Of a DNA stretch of 64,000 nucleotides, positions 1 through 10,557 are shown one piece after another; the stretch's first letter is position 1, and every line of letters begins with the position of its first letter. Source of the stretch: Flaveria trinervia (taxonomy: Eukaryota; Streptophyta; Magnoliopsida; Asterales; Asteraceae); assembly GCA_025506515.1 (NCBI GenBank), contig CM046453.1:45554395-45618394 (forward strand). Reading direction: 5' to 3'. Below the pieces are notes generated by a model. It ran no database searches. It had not been told where the DNA came from and saw only the letters and a list, made by a program, of their open reading frames with translations. Both the position numbers and the translations under genes were made by a program.

Positions 1-269
1 GGTACATCAGATAACGCATGTACTCAAAAGTCTTCATAAGAAATCTATCTTCAAGTGTTGGCTTTAGATGACTTTGTCTTTGAAGCTTGGAAGACTTCAT
101 GTTTGGTTTTGGAAAATATTAGTCTTGGCTTTGGACAATTTCACACTTAGAATATTTTTAATGCAGAATATGAAACTTCCGAATCATTCTACTTTAGCGC
201 TTAGTGCATGCATGAAGGACAGACTGCTTGGATGTTTTGGGTTGCATCAGTGTTATATGAATCCTTACA
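1..269 (-). mobile_element. LTR of family A (5' part of the 3' LTR of A1)
   Basis: On the minus strand it begins TGTAAGGATTCATATAAC directly after a polypurine tract. About 240 bp of it match the start of the LTR at 9834-10080 on the opposite strand, including shared runs such as TATTCTAAGTGTGAAAT. It contains several CTTCNNAAG-type motifs. The rest of the LTR lies beyond base 1, so its length and target-site duplication cannot be judged here. Confidence 0.82.
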
Positions 270-284
270 AACTCCCACTAGGCT
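270..284 (-). promoter_or_regulatory. polypurine tract of A1
   Basis: On the minus strand this reads AGCCTAGTGGGAGTT, immediately before the TG start of the LTR. The tract would prime plus-strand DNA synthesis. The intact family A copy at 43536-43549 reads CCTAGGGGGAGTT; here one G of the G-run is replaced by T. Confidence 0.75.
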
Positions 285-289
285 GATGC

Positions 290-3200
290 TACCAAAACAT
301 TGAAGACTTCTTATATTATCAGTACTCGTTATGATAATAACCATGCCATTCTTTATCAGATGGTCAGGATCATTTAGACTCTTAAAGTGTCTTCTCAGCA
401 GGAGGTCCTGGTTCTCTTGTCTCAAAAGGTTCAACCTTAACCTCCACTTCTTGAGGGACCTGACTTGGTGGGGAGTGTAAATCAATAGTTCTTCTCTTTT
501 GATCTTCTACTTGATCACCCTAATGTTCTCATCCATAGTGGATAGAGACATAGGGCCAAGTCTCCTTCCGGAGAATCCATACAGCTTCAAGAAGCTCATC
601 ATCCTCTGCCTATCAGAAGATTTCTTCATACTCTTTTAGATGATAGCTCTTGACTTTGCAGCCTCTTCCCTTGTCTTTCTCTTTGTTGTCTTTCTTTCTT
701 TGAGTACTTCAAGCTCAAGTTGCATAAGATACTCAAACTCAATGTACTCAAAGGACAAGGGAAGAAGTGCATCTGCTCGGTAGAAACCTATGGCACTCAG
801 GTAGTTGATCATGTTGATCCTATTAGTTTCTTTGTCTGCTTGAGGTTCTTGTGAAGCCATATTTCATAGGAGTTTCTTAAACTAGTGAGAGTGTAGGAAC
901 ATTTTTGTAGAGCCTTTTTAGTCTTATTTTCTCTTTGATTTGAAGAAGCAATCTTGTATACTCTACTTCCTTCCTCTCTCTTCACAATTTCATGTCAGCC
1001 AGTTCATTTAATTCCTCTAAGGGGAGGAGATGACATTATTAATATCATACTTCCTAGTCTGTAAGTAAGCAATCCTAACTGTCCTCAACTCATCATTTTG
1101 AGTGTGTGGTCTTGGAGCAGCCTTGATTGCAGCTTCCATGAACCCAGTAGACCTAGCAGAGAAACTTTCTCCCCTTAGCTTCCTTATCCTCTTTGTCTCT
1201 CCCCTCCTCAATCTCCTCAGGAGTCATTTTCCTTTTCCTTTTGTCACTCATAGACCTTTGTGACTCAGGGTGGAGAGAGCTTTGGCCTTCATTCGTTTGA
1301 TTAGCATCCATGCTCGGGCCAGAGAGAGGTTGAGATGCACCTTCAGCGGTAGGTGTCTCATCAAGGGAATAGACTTTTGAAGAAGTTGTAGGTATGACAG
1401 GGCTCTTAGGTTCTATCACTGACCCTTTAGTTAAGGTTTTCCCTTTGAAGCTAATCTCAAGGTTTACCTTAACATCAAGTTGGCTAATGACATTGCATGA
1501 TTGCCTTTGTCTCTTTTTGAATCTGAATTCTTCAGTAATCTTATCTTGAATCCTTTGAGCCAACTTGTCAGCTTGTCTAGATTGGCTTGGGTTGACAAAT
1601 GGCATGTAAATAAGGTCAAGACTTTCATAGTAGTTCAAGGTCTGAAAGTTGAAGACCTCTTGTTGCCCTTGAACTCTTTGAAGAATGAGAGCTCTTCTGT
1701 TAGCATATACATCCACCCTATGATGTAGTTAGAAGTTCCTTGAGATGGAGATGACACAACCCTTTGTATACCTTCCTCAAAAAGACTATGAATAATGGAG
1801 TCTATAGAGTCCACATCAATGTGAACTTGAGTAAGTTACTGAGTATGGATAGTCGCAAGTGAAGATGGTGAGTCCTTAAGTCCATGCTCTGTGAAAAACT
1901 CCCAGGTTCTGTTATTGCAATCACTTTCTCCCCCTTTTTGGTAGCATCACCCTCTTGCATAGGTGAGCTAGGAGTTAGGTCAATCACATTCATAGATTCT
2001 TGTGTTCCCGTTGAGGTCTTCTTAAACTTCTCCCAGCTAGTTTCTCCTTGAGATAAGAAATCTCAAGTTGCTGATCATTGACCCTATTCAGTATGGTTGT
2101 CACTTGAGATTCCAAGTGGCTAACCTTAGATACTAGGTAGGTGCATGTTTTTGATAGTTTTTGCACCTTTAGTCTTAAATTCCCTTCCTCTTCATCAAAA
2201 GATTAATTGCGGGATGAGACAATTGGACCAAAGTCCTCAATCTTACCACCACATGATGTTCTTGGCTGCCGGTTTTCCTCTGCTCACTGACTAGTTCAGA
2301 TGGAGTATCAGTGGTTGAGTTGCCATGTTGAGGTCTTAAAGATATAATCACTTGTAGAAGTGAGAGCCTCTTCCATATGGACCTCCTGAACATGTTAGGA
2401 AGATCCACCTTAGTAGTGGGTAGATGATATAGGCTAGACATGGGAGAGGCAGGAGCACTCATCTCCTTTTGGGTAAGAGAAGAGAAGATACTAAACCCCA
2501 AGTCTTCATCATCATAGAAGTCAAGGCTAGGGATTGGTTGGTTAAGGTCTAAAGGTTAGGGAGAGTAACTTTCCCCTGAAGGTTGTTCACTTGAGTGTTA
2601 AGACTTAGAGTGAAGGCTTAAGGCTGTTGGGCTATTTAGCTCATTAGTCTGAGCATGAGGAACCTCAGCAATGATTGTTGAAGTAATGGGAGTGGTTTGC
2701 CACTCAGGGGCAGTGGGAGCTCTAATGTCTACTTTCTCCTGTGTGGGTAGTAGTATGGGGGCCTGCACTGGCTGAATAGCCTGTGTAAGGGTTTGTTTTG
2801 ATTTTCTTTGGTAGGTGAGGGTGATTTGTGGTGGTCTTTTCGGATTGAGAGGTAGAAGGTGTGGGTTCGACACTAGCTTGTGTTGCTAGGTTGTCACCTT
2901 GAGCAATGAGCTCTAATATTTTTGGGACAAGGGCTGTTTCTACCCCAGAGAAGCCAATAGTTGGCTTCTTCAAGATTTTAAAGATGTCGGGCTTCATCTT
3001 TCCCAATTTAAGAACATTATCTGTTTCCCTCAACTGTGAGCCTAGTTCATAGTTGAGAATGTGTTAAACATATCTAGGAAACATATAATATTCGAAGGAG
3101 TCCGAATTAGTAAGCAAATTTGTGTAAAAAACTAAGAGTACCTGAACATGACACCCTGAACCATCCCATGCACTATGAAGGAGAGATCCTCAGGAATTTG

Positions 3201-3680
3201 GTCCTAGCCCCCATGCTTGTTGGACAAGTTGTGGATGACTACATGAAGTAAGTACTTCCAGTGGGAGGAGACCTCCTTTTCTTGAAGTTCTTGACAAAAA
3301 AATCTTTCTCATAGCCCATCTACTAGAAGGAGTGGTTAACAACTTCTTTGGGAAGGACAAGTCACCCTCCTCATCATCCAGCTAAAGGTGAGTGTTGATA
3401 ATGGTTGGAGTGATGAAGATTTCCCTTCCCTACACTGTAGCAGACATTGCCTTCTCTCCATCCATGTGACTTCTTGACAGGTCTTCTAGAATTCAAGCAA
3501 ATGATCCTCATAAAGAATAGGATCAATAGTAAACAAGGTGGAATAGTTGGACAGAGCCAAAAATTGACAAATCTTTGAGAAATGAGGATCTTTCTCAAAG
3601 TGCAACAGAGCAACCTGATTGTGTTACCTGTGTAACTACATGGAGAAGTTTGGGTCATTTCTATACTTGAGGTTGGCCAT
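290..3680 (-). pseudogene. Sirevirus extra 3' ORF, family A (A1), degenerate
   Basis: The ATG at 3680 has a good context (GAAATGG) and starts MANLKYRNDPNFSM, the signature opening of the 3' ORF of Asteraceae Copia elements. An early shift breaks it near residue 14. The N-terminal region (about 3680-2960) has a block with SSHWKYLLHVVIHNLSNK followed by a GG pair; family B carries an equivalent block at 17.1-17.9 kb. A Pro/Thr-rich middle (2870-2600) and Lys/Glu-rich coiled-coil-like stretches (1716-1150, 860-636) follow. Function is unknown; such ORFs are called envelope-like by position only, and I see neither a signal peptide nor a clear membrane segment. Many stops make this copy non-coding. 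Confidence 0.75.
1927..1941 (-). promoter_or_regulatory. internal polypurine tract inside the A1 3' ORF
   Basis: The minus strand reads CCAAAAAGGGGGAGA preceded by GATGCTA. This is the classical Sirevirus polypurine sequence, here about 1.65 kb before the LTR border. It also encodes Lys-Lys-Gly-Glu. The same tract recurs at 45925-45939 and 49039-49053 at equivalent places in other copies. Confidence 0.7.
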
Positions 3681-4436
3681 TTCAGAAAGCTTTCAGGTGA
3701 AGGAAAGGAAGTACAAAGGCGATTTTAGAGAGAATTTTAGGAATTTAGGTCTGGGATAATATGAAGATGATAAAGAAAAAGGGGGAACCGTTGGGTTTAT
3801 ATATGAAATGGATTTCAGACAAAGTTAAAGAAAGAGGATAAAACTTTGAAATCTGAATACTGGTCCCACCTCTGAAAAGGTAGTTGGATTTTTACTCAAA
3901 AAGTAGCTTTCTTGGAAGTTGAAAACCAAAGGTAATTTGTTTTTAGAAATTTTGAGAAAAAGCTTCCAAAGCCAAATTGACTTCAGAAGATATTCCTAAG
4001 AGTGTTGAAAATTTGCTTTGGAAGAGAATTAATACTTGGATGTTTTATTCAACTAAGAATAAAACTTCCGAGAGGTAATTTTCTTTGGAAGAAATTTGTC
4101 CTTGAAAACATACAAGTGCTTAAAAACTTAAGCTTCGGAAGATATTTCAAATTTTTTTTTTTGAAGGCAATATTACTTAGGCAGTTGTTTGTTTTAAAGG
4201 CATAAATTTCTTCAGAAGATAAATCCATATCTTCTAAAGGACTAAAAGATTAAGATTTTTCTAAAGTCTAAGGAAAATCATCTAAATGGATTTTCTTCCA
4301 GAGAAAACAAGAGCTTATGAAGGTAATGAAATAGAAAACTTAGGACACATAGATTTTAGAAATAATATGAATTAGTTTTAAGAAAAAGCTATTCAAGGTT
4401 AATCATCCTAATAGTTGATATAAGATCCTTAAATCT
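3681..4436 (-). promoter_or_regulatory. candidate internal promoter between pol and the 3' ORF of A1
   Basis: This is the non-coding linker between the RNase H end and the ATG at 3680. Reading minus, it has roughly ten degenerate copies of the family A motif CTTCNGAAG between about 4310 and 3905, then a TATA box TATATAAA at 3803-3796, then a pyrimidine-rich leader of about 115 bp ending at the ATG. The motif array plus TATA plus short CT-rich leader has the layout of a plant core promoter and of the family's own LTR. That it drives a separate 3' ORF transcript is inference; no transcript data are available. Confidence 0.45.
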
Positions 4437-5764
4437 CTACTCATCAAAGGCTTTGGTGAACAGATCAACATATTGTTTATTCGTGTTAACCTTGACTAGT
4501 TTGACTAATCCCTTTTCAAAGTTATCTCTAATCAAATGATACCTGATACTGATGTGTTTTGTCTTTGAGTGTTGCACATGATTCTCTGTGATAAAAATAG
4601 CACTATTGTTGTCTATGTGAATGGGAGTCTTCTTAAAGTTAAACCCATAGTCTAACATTTGATTCTGAATCAAAAGCATTTGAGCACAACAGCTTGCAGC
4701 AGCAATGTATTCAGCTTTAGCAGTTGATACAAAGACATAGGATTGCTTCTTGCATTGCCATGAGACAACCCTTCCACCAAGAAATTGACATCCCCCTGAT
4801 GTAGACTTTGCAGTCATATTGCATCCACCATAATCACTATCTGTATATGCATACGGATTAAAGTCAGAATTCTTTGGATACCAAAGGCCAAGTGTTGAGG
4901 CACTTTGGTATCTTGCACACACACATGTCCTAAACATGATATCAGTCCTATTAGTTGTAAGGTACATAAGAGAACCATCATAGCCCTATAGAAATGTTCA
5001 TTTACACACTCCCCCTTAAGATTAGGCCTAAGGAGTGATTTCTTGCTATGGGTGTCTTAGCAATCTTCTAGTCTGTCATTTTGAATCTCTTAAGTATGTC
5101 CTGAACATACTTTGACTGACTTATGAAGATGACATCTTCAACTTGCTTCACCTGAATTCCCAAAAATAAATTGAGTTCACCCATGGCACTCATTTCAAGT
5201 CTGTCATTCATCATCTTCTCAAAGTCTTTGCAGAGCCTTAGATTAGTTGAACCAAAGATGATGTCATCTACATATACTTGAACTAGCATTAAGTCATTTC
5301 CTTTTCCTTTGATAAAGAGAGTTACATCTATAGTACCCCTTTTATATCCATGCTTGGAACGATATTAAGACAGAGTCTCATACCACTTCATTGGTGCTTG
5401 GTGCAACCTATAAAGAGCTTTATCAAGCTTGCAGACATAATCATCATGATCTGGATCTGTAAAACCAGGTGGTTGTTTGACATATAGCTCTTCATCAATC
5501 ACCCTATAGGCAAAAGCACACTTGACATCAGTTGATAGACCTTGAAGTTCTTGGATTCAGCAAAAGCCAAGAATATCCTAACGCTTCCAGTCTTGCTACA
5601 GGGGGAAAGACATCTATGTAGTCAATTCCTTCTTCATGTGTGTACCCTTGAACAACTAGTCTAGCTTTTTTTTATGACAAGTCCTCTATCATCCTTCTTA
5701 TTTCTAAACCCCATTTGGTTCCTATAGTAGTCTTCCCATGAGGAAGAAGACATAGGTTCCAAAC
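4437..5764 (-). pseudogene. pol: Copia pol remnant (reverse transcriptase and RNase H), A1
   Basis: It begins inside RT at the stretch matching 41217 of the plus-strand copy and continues through the catalytic QVYVDDIIFG box (about 5285-5240). RNase H follows, with DSDYGGCNMTAKSTSGGCQF and a final FTKAFDE, after which a TAG closes the frame at 4437. Stops and frameshifts separate the segments, notably at 5570-5320 and near 4980. The first part of RT, the integrase, protease and gag are absent. The YVDD pair is intact, but the protein as a whole cannot be made. Confidence 0.88.
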
Positions 5765-5916
5765 TATAACATCTTGTATGTTACGTTATCTAAAAGTTAA
5801 CATCGTTTAATCTTGTAAGGACCATTGTTGCCATATGTGAAACTTATGGACCATTTATACTTATAATTCTTTTTACTTTTAACCCTTTAGTTTAAATGTT
5901 AAAAATATTAATTATA

Positions 5917-6067
5917 CTTAATAAATAATAATAATATAATAACAATAATAATAATAATAATAATAGTAACAATATTAATAATATCTCTTAGTAATATAAT
6001 ACTAATGTTTAAAAACTTAATATAATTAACTTAGTAATAATAATACTAATGTTTAAAAACTTAATAT
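5917..6067. repeat. TAA-rich microsatellite and a duplicated AT-rich stretch
   Basis: An imperfect TAA/TAAT run spans about 5917-5975. It is followed by two copies of ATACTAATGTTTAAAAAC about 44 bp apart, near 5999 and 6043. It looks like ordinary slippage and short tandem duplication inside the Gypsy LTR. Confidence 0.7.
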
Positions 6068-6869
6068 ACTAAGTTTTTGCATAAAATAATAAAAATGGAA
6101 ATCTTCAGGGACCATATGTGTAAATTTTTAAAAAACCAACCCAACCCCTTTTAAGACCCTGTATTTCCAGCCACCTTTCCGGCGGGGATCCGGCGAACTC
6201 TAGCCAACCCCAAAACGCATTAAAAACCTCCATTTTTCGAACCGAGTCGCTCCAAAACGCCTCGTGTACCAACCTTAAACATGAAAGAACTTAATAATTG
6301 TGATTAAACACTAGTTACACACTCAAACGAATGCACAACCATCGCCCTTTAATCGTATAGCCGTTTGAACATTAAAGCACATTAATAATTCAATTAAACG
6401 ATACTTAATCGATGGTTTAATCATCACTACACTCCTACCAAATGAAAATCTATCTGAAACAAGCCTAAACACCTCAAATCGAACATCACCCTCATCGTGT
6501 CTGCAAGTCGACCGAACTGCGTCTTCTACAACCTTTCTAGATCAATTGGTTGAGGGTTTTCGAGGGTCATAACCTACTAAAACTACACACGAAGTTATTT
6601 GGTTTTCAACATCAATTGGGTAACTTTCGAATCGAAGTTAGTCGCGTATTGTTCTTCAAGTTGTTCATCCTTGAATCTAATACTAACCGGGTAATTAAGC
6701 ACATGAATATGTTCGTCTAAGTATGGGGAGTAAAAGCCCCATGGTTAACTTGATTAACAACATCGTTTTATGGTTTGATTGGGGATAAATCAAATCTAGG
6801 GTTCTTGATTTGGGGAAAATGCATGGGGATTGCGTTTATAAGTTTTTAAAACCATTTCTTAACGCGACT

Positions 6870-6940
6870 GAGGCCTTAGAGCAACTGGTAAGATGCACCC
6901 CATATACCTGAGGTCCCCGGTTCGAATCCGGGGGACCCCA
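6870..6940 (+). other. tRNA-like sequence with Pol III A and B boxes
   Basis: The segment has an A-box-like stretch (TTAGAGCAACTGGTAA), a perfect B box GGTTCGAATCC with a flanking 5-bp T-stem, and a 3' end GGACCCCA. T-rich sequence follows directly, suiting Pol III termination. The acceptor stem pairs only partly (the 5' strand GAGGCCT against GGACCCC has two mismatches), and I cannot fold a convincing D or anticodon arm. It is therefore better read as a tRNA pseudogene or the head of a tRNA-derived SINE captured by the Gypsy LTR than as a working tRNA. Confidence 0.55.
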
Positions 6941-8230
6941 TGTTTTGTTTATGGTTTTTTTAGCCTTCAAACTTAATTTTATATTTATATTAAATTATAA
7001 AAAAACCATTTTATTAAATCTGATAATTTTAGAAATACTTTGTTATTTTTTGTAAATTGAGTTCTTAAAAGAAATACTTTTTATACTTTCTTTTTTACAA
7101 ATATTCTAAAACAAAATTATTATTATTAAATAATTTGCTTTTATAACATAAAACTATACTTTAACCAAAACCTTGTTACACAAATGTTATTATTTTAAAC
7201 ATAAAAATTATTGTTGAGATTATATTTATTAGACTCTATTCACCTTTAGGAAATATTTATAAGTGTTATAATTTTTACATAAAACTCTATATAAGATATA
7301 ATAATGTTCTTTGATACTAATAAATATAAACGGTACCATTTGTTAAATATAATTATTTGACAATCCCTAATACCATATTGAACCCTAGTTTTCGTTAATT
7401 CGTAAAACTTAATATCATTAAACTTAAACTTTGCGAATATATGTATACTTAGGTACCTTGTGAAGAACTACGTTGGAACGTTGCTTATTATTTTCGTATT
7501 AATCGCCAATTATATACTTATTTGATCATGTGAGTATTTCTATACCCTTTTTTTATATTTTCACACTTTTGGGGTGAAACATGTTACATTATAAACTTGC
7601 ACTTGTAAACACGTTTGATCCTTGTAAACTTATGGCATTTCACATGTATGTTGTCGTTAGTTGAACTTTGTAGCTACCTTGTAATGTCGAATATATGTAC
7701 AATCATTAACTATTGCTAGCCTGGCGACGTCATAGATCTATGGGTCTGACAAGCCAGCCTAGTTAATCCAAGTACACTTAGCTAATCGTATATACTTGTA
7801 AACGTTTGAGACTTGTAAAACTTTGTCAAGGTTTGATTGTGCATTATGTCTTACATCCCTAGTTACTTTGTTCTCTAACTTACAACATGAATTGCCGTCT
7901 TTTATATATCTATGTATTGCAAACTATGGAAATCTCACCGACATTATTGTTGACTTTTTTTATTTTTAACATGTTTGAGGAAATACTCAAGCTTGATTCT
8001 ACTCTTTGAAGCTTGCACATCTAGGAATGGACCTAGTTAAATAAATAAAATAAAAATGACTTGTTACATCTTATGTTATGCTTTTAATTTCTTTGAGACT
8101 TATGATTATAATGGTACAATTGGAACTTATGATTAATATATAGTTGGGTTATTAATAGCATTATATGGCTGTGAACGATCTTAACCCTCACACCTCGACG
8201 TTCCCGCCGTCAAAGTTGGGGTGTGACAGA

Positions 8231-8244
8231 TTGGTATCAGAGCC
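8231..8244 (+). promoter_or_regulatory. Gypsy primer-binding site
   Basis: TTGGTATCAGAGCC, complementary to the 3' end of initiator methionine tRNA in many plant LTR elements, lies two bases after the LTR terminus. Confidence 0.85.
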
Positions 8245-8907
8245 CGTAACTATAGGGATCTAGGTTATTAGAGTGGTGACCTAGACTATAGTATGCATGA
8301 ACCTTATAGAATCAAAAATTCTATCTTGTAAATTATATAGATTGCATGCTACATAATGCTATGCCTTTTTATGTGCAATTCGATGCCTTAGCATAGGATT
8401 GCCTAAACATTGTTACTTGTCTCCCTAAACTTAACTTTGACTCTTTGACTCTCCCCGAACATGAACTTCTTAATCTTATTCCCGACGACACGTGGAATCT
8501 TATGCCTATGCTTATGACTTGGATCTTTAGACGTTATGTCTAATCTATATAAATTTCATCAAGGTTTTGATTCCATGAACCTAAGAATATTCTGTGACAC
8601 ATAGACACCTGTATCCTGGATTTCCTGGAAATAGGCCTTCGGGCTAAGGCAAACATTTTGCATAAATCCTACGGGACTAGTCATGCTTACCTGGGGATTT
8701 CTGGGATGAGTGATAAACTATGGTCAATATACACAAGTTTCTAAGGCAATTGGGTCAAGTCACCTTGACATGTCAATGTTTCCAAATGGTAATGCGTTAC
8801 CAAATGGAATCATTTTGTGTACCTTACAACCCTTAGCTTGTCTTTGTCTAAACTACTATCCTTTGTTATCCTCATTCCCGTAACTAACTCATTTTTGTAT
8901 ATCCAGC

Positions 8908-9280
8908 ATGTCTCGTCACCATGGAAAGCATGGAAGTTCCGACCGTAAGCTAGCCGCCATGATTGCTCGGCAAATCGCTGCCGTCATCCCGACCATGGTT
9001 GCTGAACTTAATAGCACCCTAATGGCTAATAGCAACAACAACACCAATGGAAACAATAGCGGTGCTCATGGAGAAAATAGCAACAACAAAACGGGAACAA
9101 TCGTACTTGCACTTTCAAACACTTCAACTCATGCGAACCCACTAGCTTTAGTGGAAAAGAAGGAGCCACTGGACTTCTCGAGTGGTTTGAAAGTATGGAG
9201 AACACATTCATTGTTAGCGAGTGCCCCGACGAGTTCAAGGTTCGCTATGCCACAAGTGTTCTTCAACAACGGGCTCTTGT
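8908..9280 (+). pseudogene. gag: Gypsy gag N-terminus, truncated and frameshifted
   Basis: The ATG at 8908 opens MSRHHGKHGSSDRKLAAM and continues through an Asn-rich stretch. Near 9095-9110 the reading shifts by one frame; the next frame encodes the conserved gag segment with FSGKEGATGLLEWFESMENT and VRYATSVLQQRAL. The conserved domain breaks off at 9280, before the WWN motif expected shortly after. Gag would form the virus-like particle. The frame break and truncation make this copy inactive. Confidence 0.75.
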
Positions 9281-9332
9281 AGAACTTCTTGGTTCTGTGA
9301 GTGAGAAGAGCCATCTGCTGAACTATTTCCAT
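9275..9332 (-). pseudogene. gag: family A gag scrap
   Basis: On the minus strand about 19 codons read MEIVQQMALLTHRTKKFYK. This matches the gag of A3 at 37400-37456 with one substitution. It sits at the exact edge of the Gypsy gag break and reads the opposite way. It is too short to show how it arrived; it could be the last trace of the 5' half of A1. Confidence 0.7.
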
Positions 9333-9344
9333 GTCTGCTGCACT

Positions 9345-9775
9345 TCTGAAGGTTAAAGTAGTAGACCTTCTAAAGAAGGAACCCTATCTTACGAAGACAA
9401 AGTGAATCTATCTTACGAAGACAAAGTGAATCTATCTTCCGAAGACAAACACTTCTGAAGTATAAGACTTGAAGATCAGCAAAAGTCTCGAAAGAAGTAG
9501 ACTCTTCCAAAGTATAAGTGGCTTCAGAAGAACTTGTTCTTCTGAAGCCATTTAACCTTCGAAAGAACCTACTATGAACTAGTGGATATTAGTATGGTCC
9601 TTCTTACATGCCACTACAACCTCTGATATACTCCATGTCGTTTTCCCACACCCATGTAGTTGACCATACTGTATTTATTATTCATTGTTTATCAATTAGT
9701 ACAGTTACTAACTTTAGTTGGTAACAAAAAGGTAAGTCATGAACATATCATGACTACCTTATTAGTATGCTTATA
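9345..9775 (+). mobile_element. fragment of an A2-type LTR
   Basis: The segment is collinear with the reverse complement of the LTR at 42676-43535: an array of CTTCNGAAG motifs, then a stretch including CAACTTTAGTTGGTAAC-type sequence and a final ATGACTACCTTA. Both LTR termini are missing. It lies just left of the start of LTR A3. Confidence 0.68.
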
Positions 9776-9776
9776 A

Positions 9777-9811
<35 letters not shown>

Positions 9812-9833
9812 ATAATAATAATATAATAATAAT
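9777..9833. repeat. (TAG)n-(TAA)n microsatellite
   Basis: About ten TAG units run into TAA/TAATAA units and end directly at the TG start of LTR A3. Confidence 0.9.
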
Positions 9834-10557
9834 TGTAAGGATTATATGTTAAGGCTGATGCAACTCAAACACTCAAAGTCTCTTGCATGCATGCACTTGT
9901 GTACTGAAGTAGAATGCTTTGGAAGTTTCGCACCAGTAATAGAAATATTCTAAGTGTGAAATCTTCCGAAGCCAAGACCAATATCTTCGAAGCTTCAGAG
10001 ACAAAGTCTTCCGAAGCCAACACTTGAAGACAGATTTCTTCTGAAGACTTTTAGTGAACATGCTTTATCTGATGTACTTTACATAAAGTTGGACCCCTTT
10101 CCACTGTAACTCTGTAAAGTCACCAACTTTCACAAGTTGTTGAAAAGGTCCATGCTTTTAGAAATTATACATTAAAGTCTTGAGTCTGTAACTTTCTACT
10201 TCATGTACTTTATCCTTTTTGTAATATATTAGGATGTGAGCTATGGCATGTCATAGTCACTAGTCAAAAGGAAATCTGCCTTTTGACTCTACAATTGATT
10301 TTTTTATGTCTAGTCAATTATATCCAGCTAGCCTAGAAAGTATGGCCTGCTTTAGGATGTGGTATATGTATCTCAAGTACTTGTAACTTTTAGAATATGC
10401 TTTGTAACACTTGTAATAGAACTTGAGAAGGCAATATACTTCAATTTTGAACACCATCTTCTTGTGTATCTTGCTATCTTGTTCTGTCTTATATTTACAT
10501 GTGTTCTTAGTATCATTACTTGTGGTTAATCTAGTCTCACTATTTGATTAGTCAAGT
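9834..10557 (+). mobile_element. 5' LTR of element A3, part 1 (includes left CAAGT duplication)
   Basis: It starts TGTAAGGATTATATG and matches A1's LTR for its first 240 bp. It ends in CAAGT at 10553-10557, where element B is inserted; the remaining 55 bp of the LTR resume at 36320. CTTCCGAAG motifs are present at about 9970-10040. Joined, the LTR would be about 779 bp. Confidence 0.82.

Larger units (their letters stand above)
1..5764 (-). mobile_element. Sirevirus-like Copia element A1, 5'-truncated
   Basis: Read on the minus strand, this is the 3' half of a Copia element: reverse transcriptase and RNase H, then a linker, then a long extra 3' ORF, a polypurine tract and the start of a 3' LTR that leaves the window at base 1. 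An extra ORF after pol and G-rich internal polypurine tracts are established hallmarks of Sireviruses. The 5' part (LTR, gag, protease, integrase) is missing because the element meets a Gypsy LTR near 5765. All frames carry stops or shifts, so this copy is dead. The plus-strand copy at 36.4-42.5 kb is a close relative: their RT/RNase H segments share long identical stretches. Confidence 0.85.
5765..8228 (+). mobile_element. Gypsy 5' LTR, about 2.46 kb
   Basis: The right end is sharp: GTTGGGGTGTGACA followed two bases later by the primer-binding site. The left end is less certain; TATAACATC at 5765 looks like a decayed TGTAACATC start. The LTR is AT-rich with a (TAA)n tract and a duplicated stretch near 6000, and it contains a tRNA-like sequence at 6870-6940. 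Apart from these I see no ORF of substance between 5.8 and 8.2 kb. Confidence 0.65.
5765..9280 (+). mobile_element. Ty3/Gypsy retrotransposon fragment (LTR, PBS, gag)
   Basis: A long LTR is followed by the primer-binding site TTGGTATCAGAGCC, a 660-bp leader and the N-terminal part of a Gypsy gag. The element stops abruptly inside gag near 9280, where a scrap of Copia gag begins. No protease, RT, RNase H or integrase is present. The gag motif suggests the Tekay/chromovirus group, but without pol I cannot place it firmly. The left edge abuts the truncated RT of A1. Confidence 0.78.

Noticed and set aside
6870..6940. Functional tRNA gene
   Set aside because: The acceptor stem has mismatches and no proper D or anticodon arm could be drawn, despite the good T-arm.
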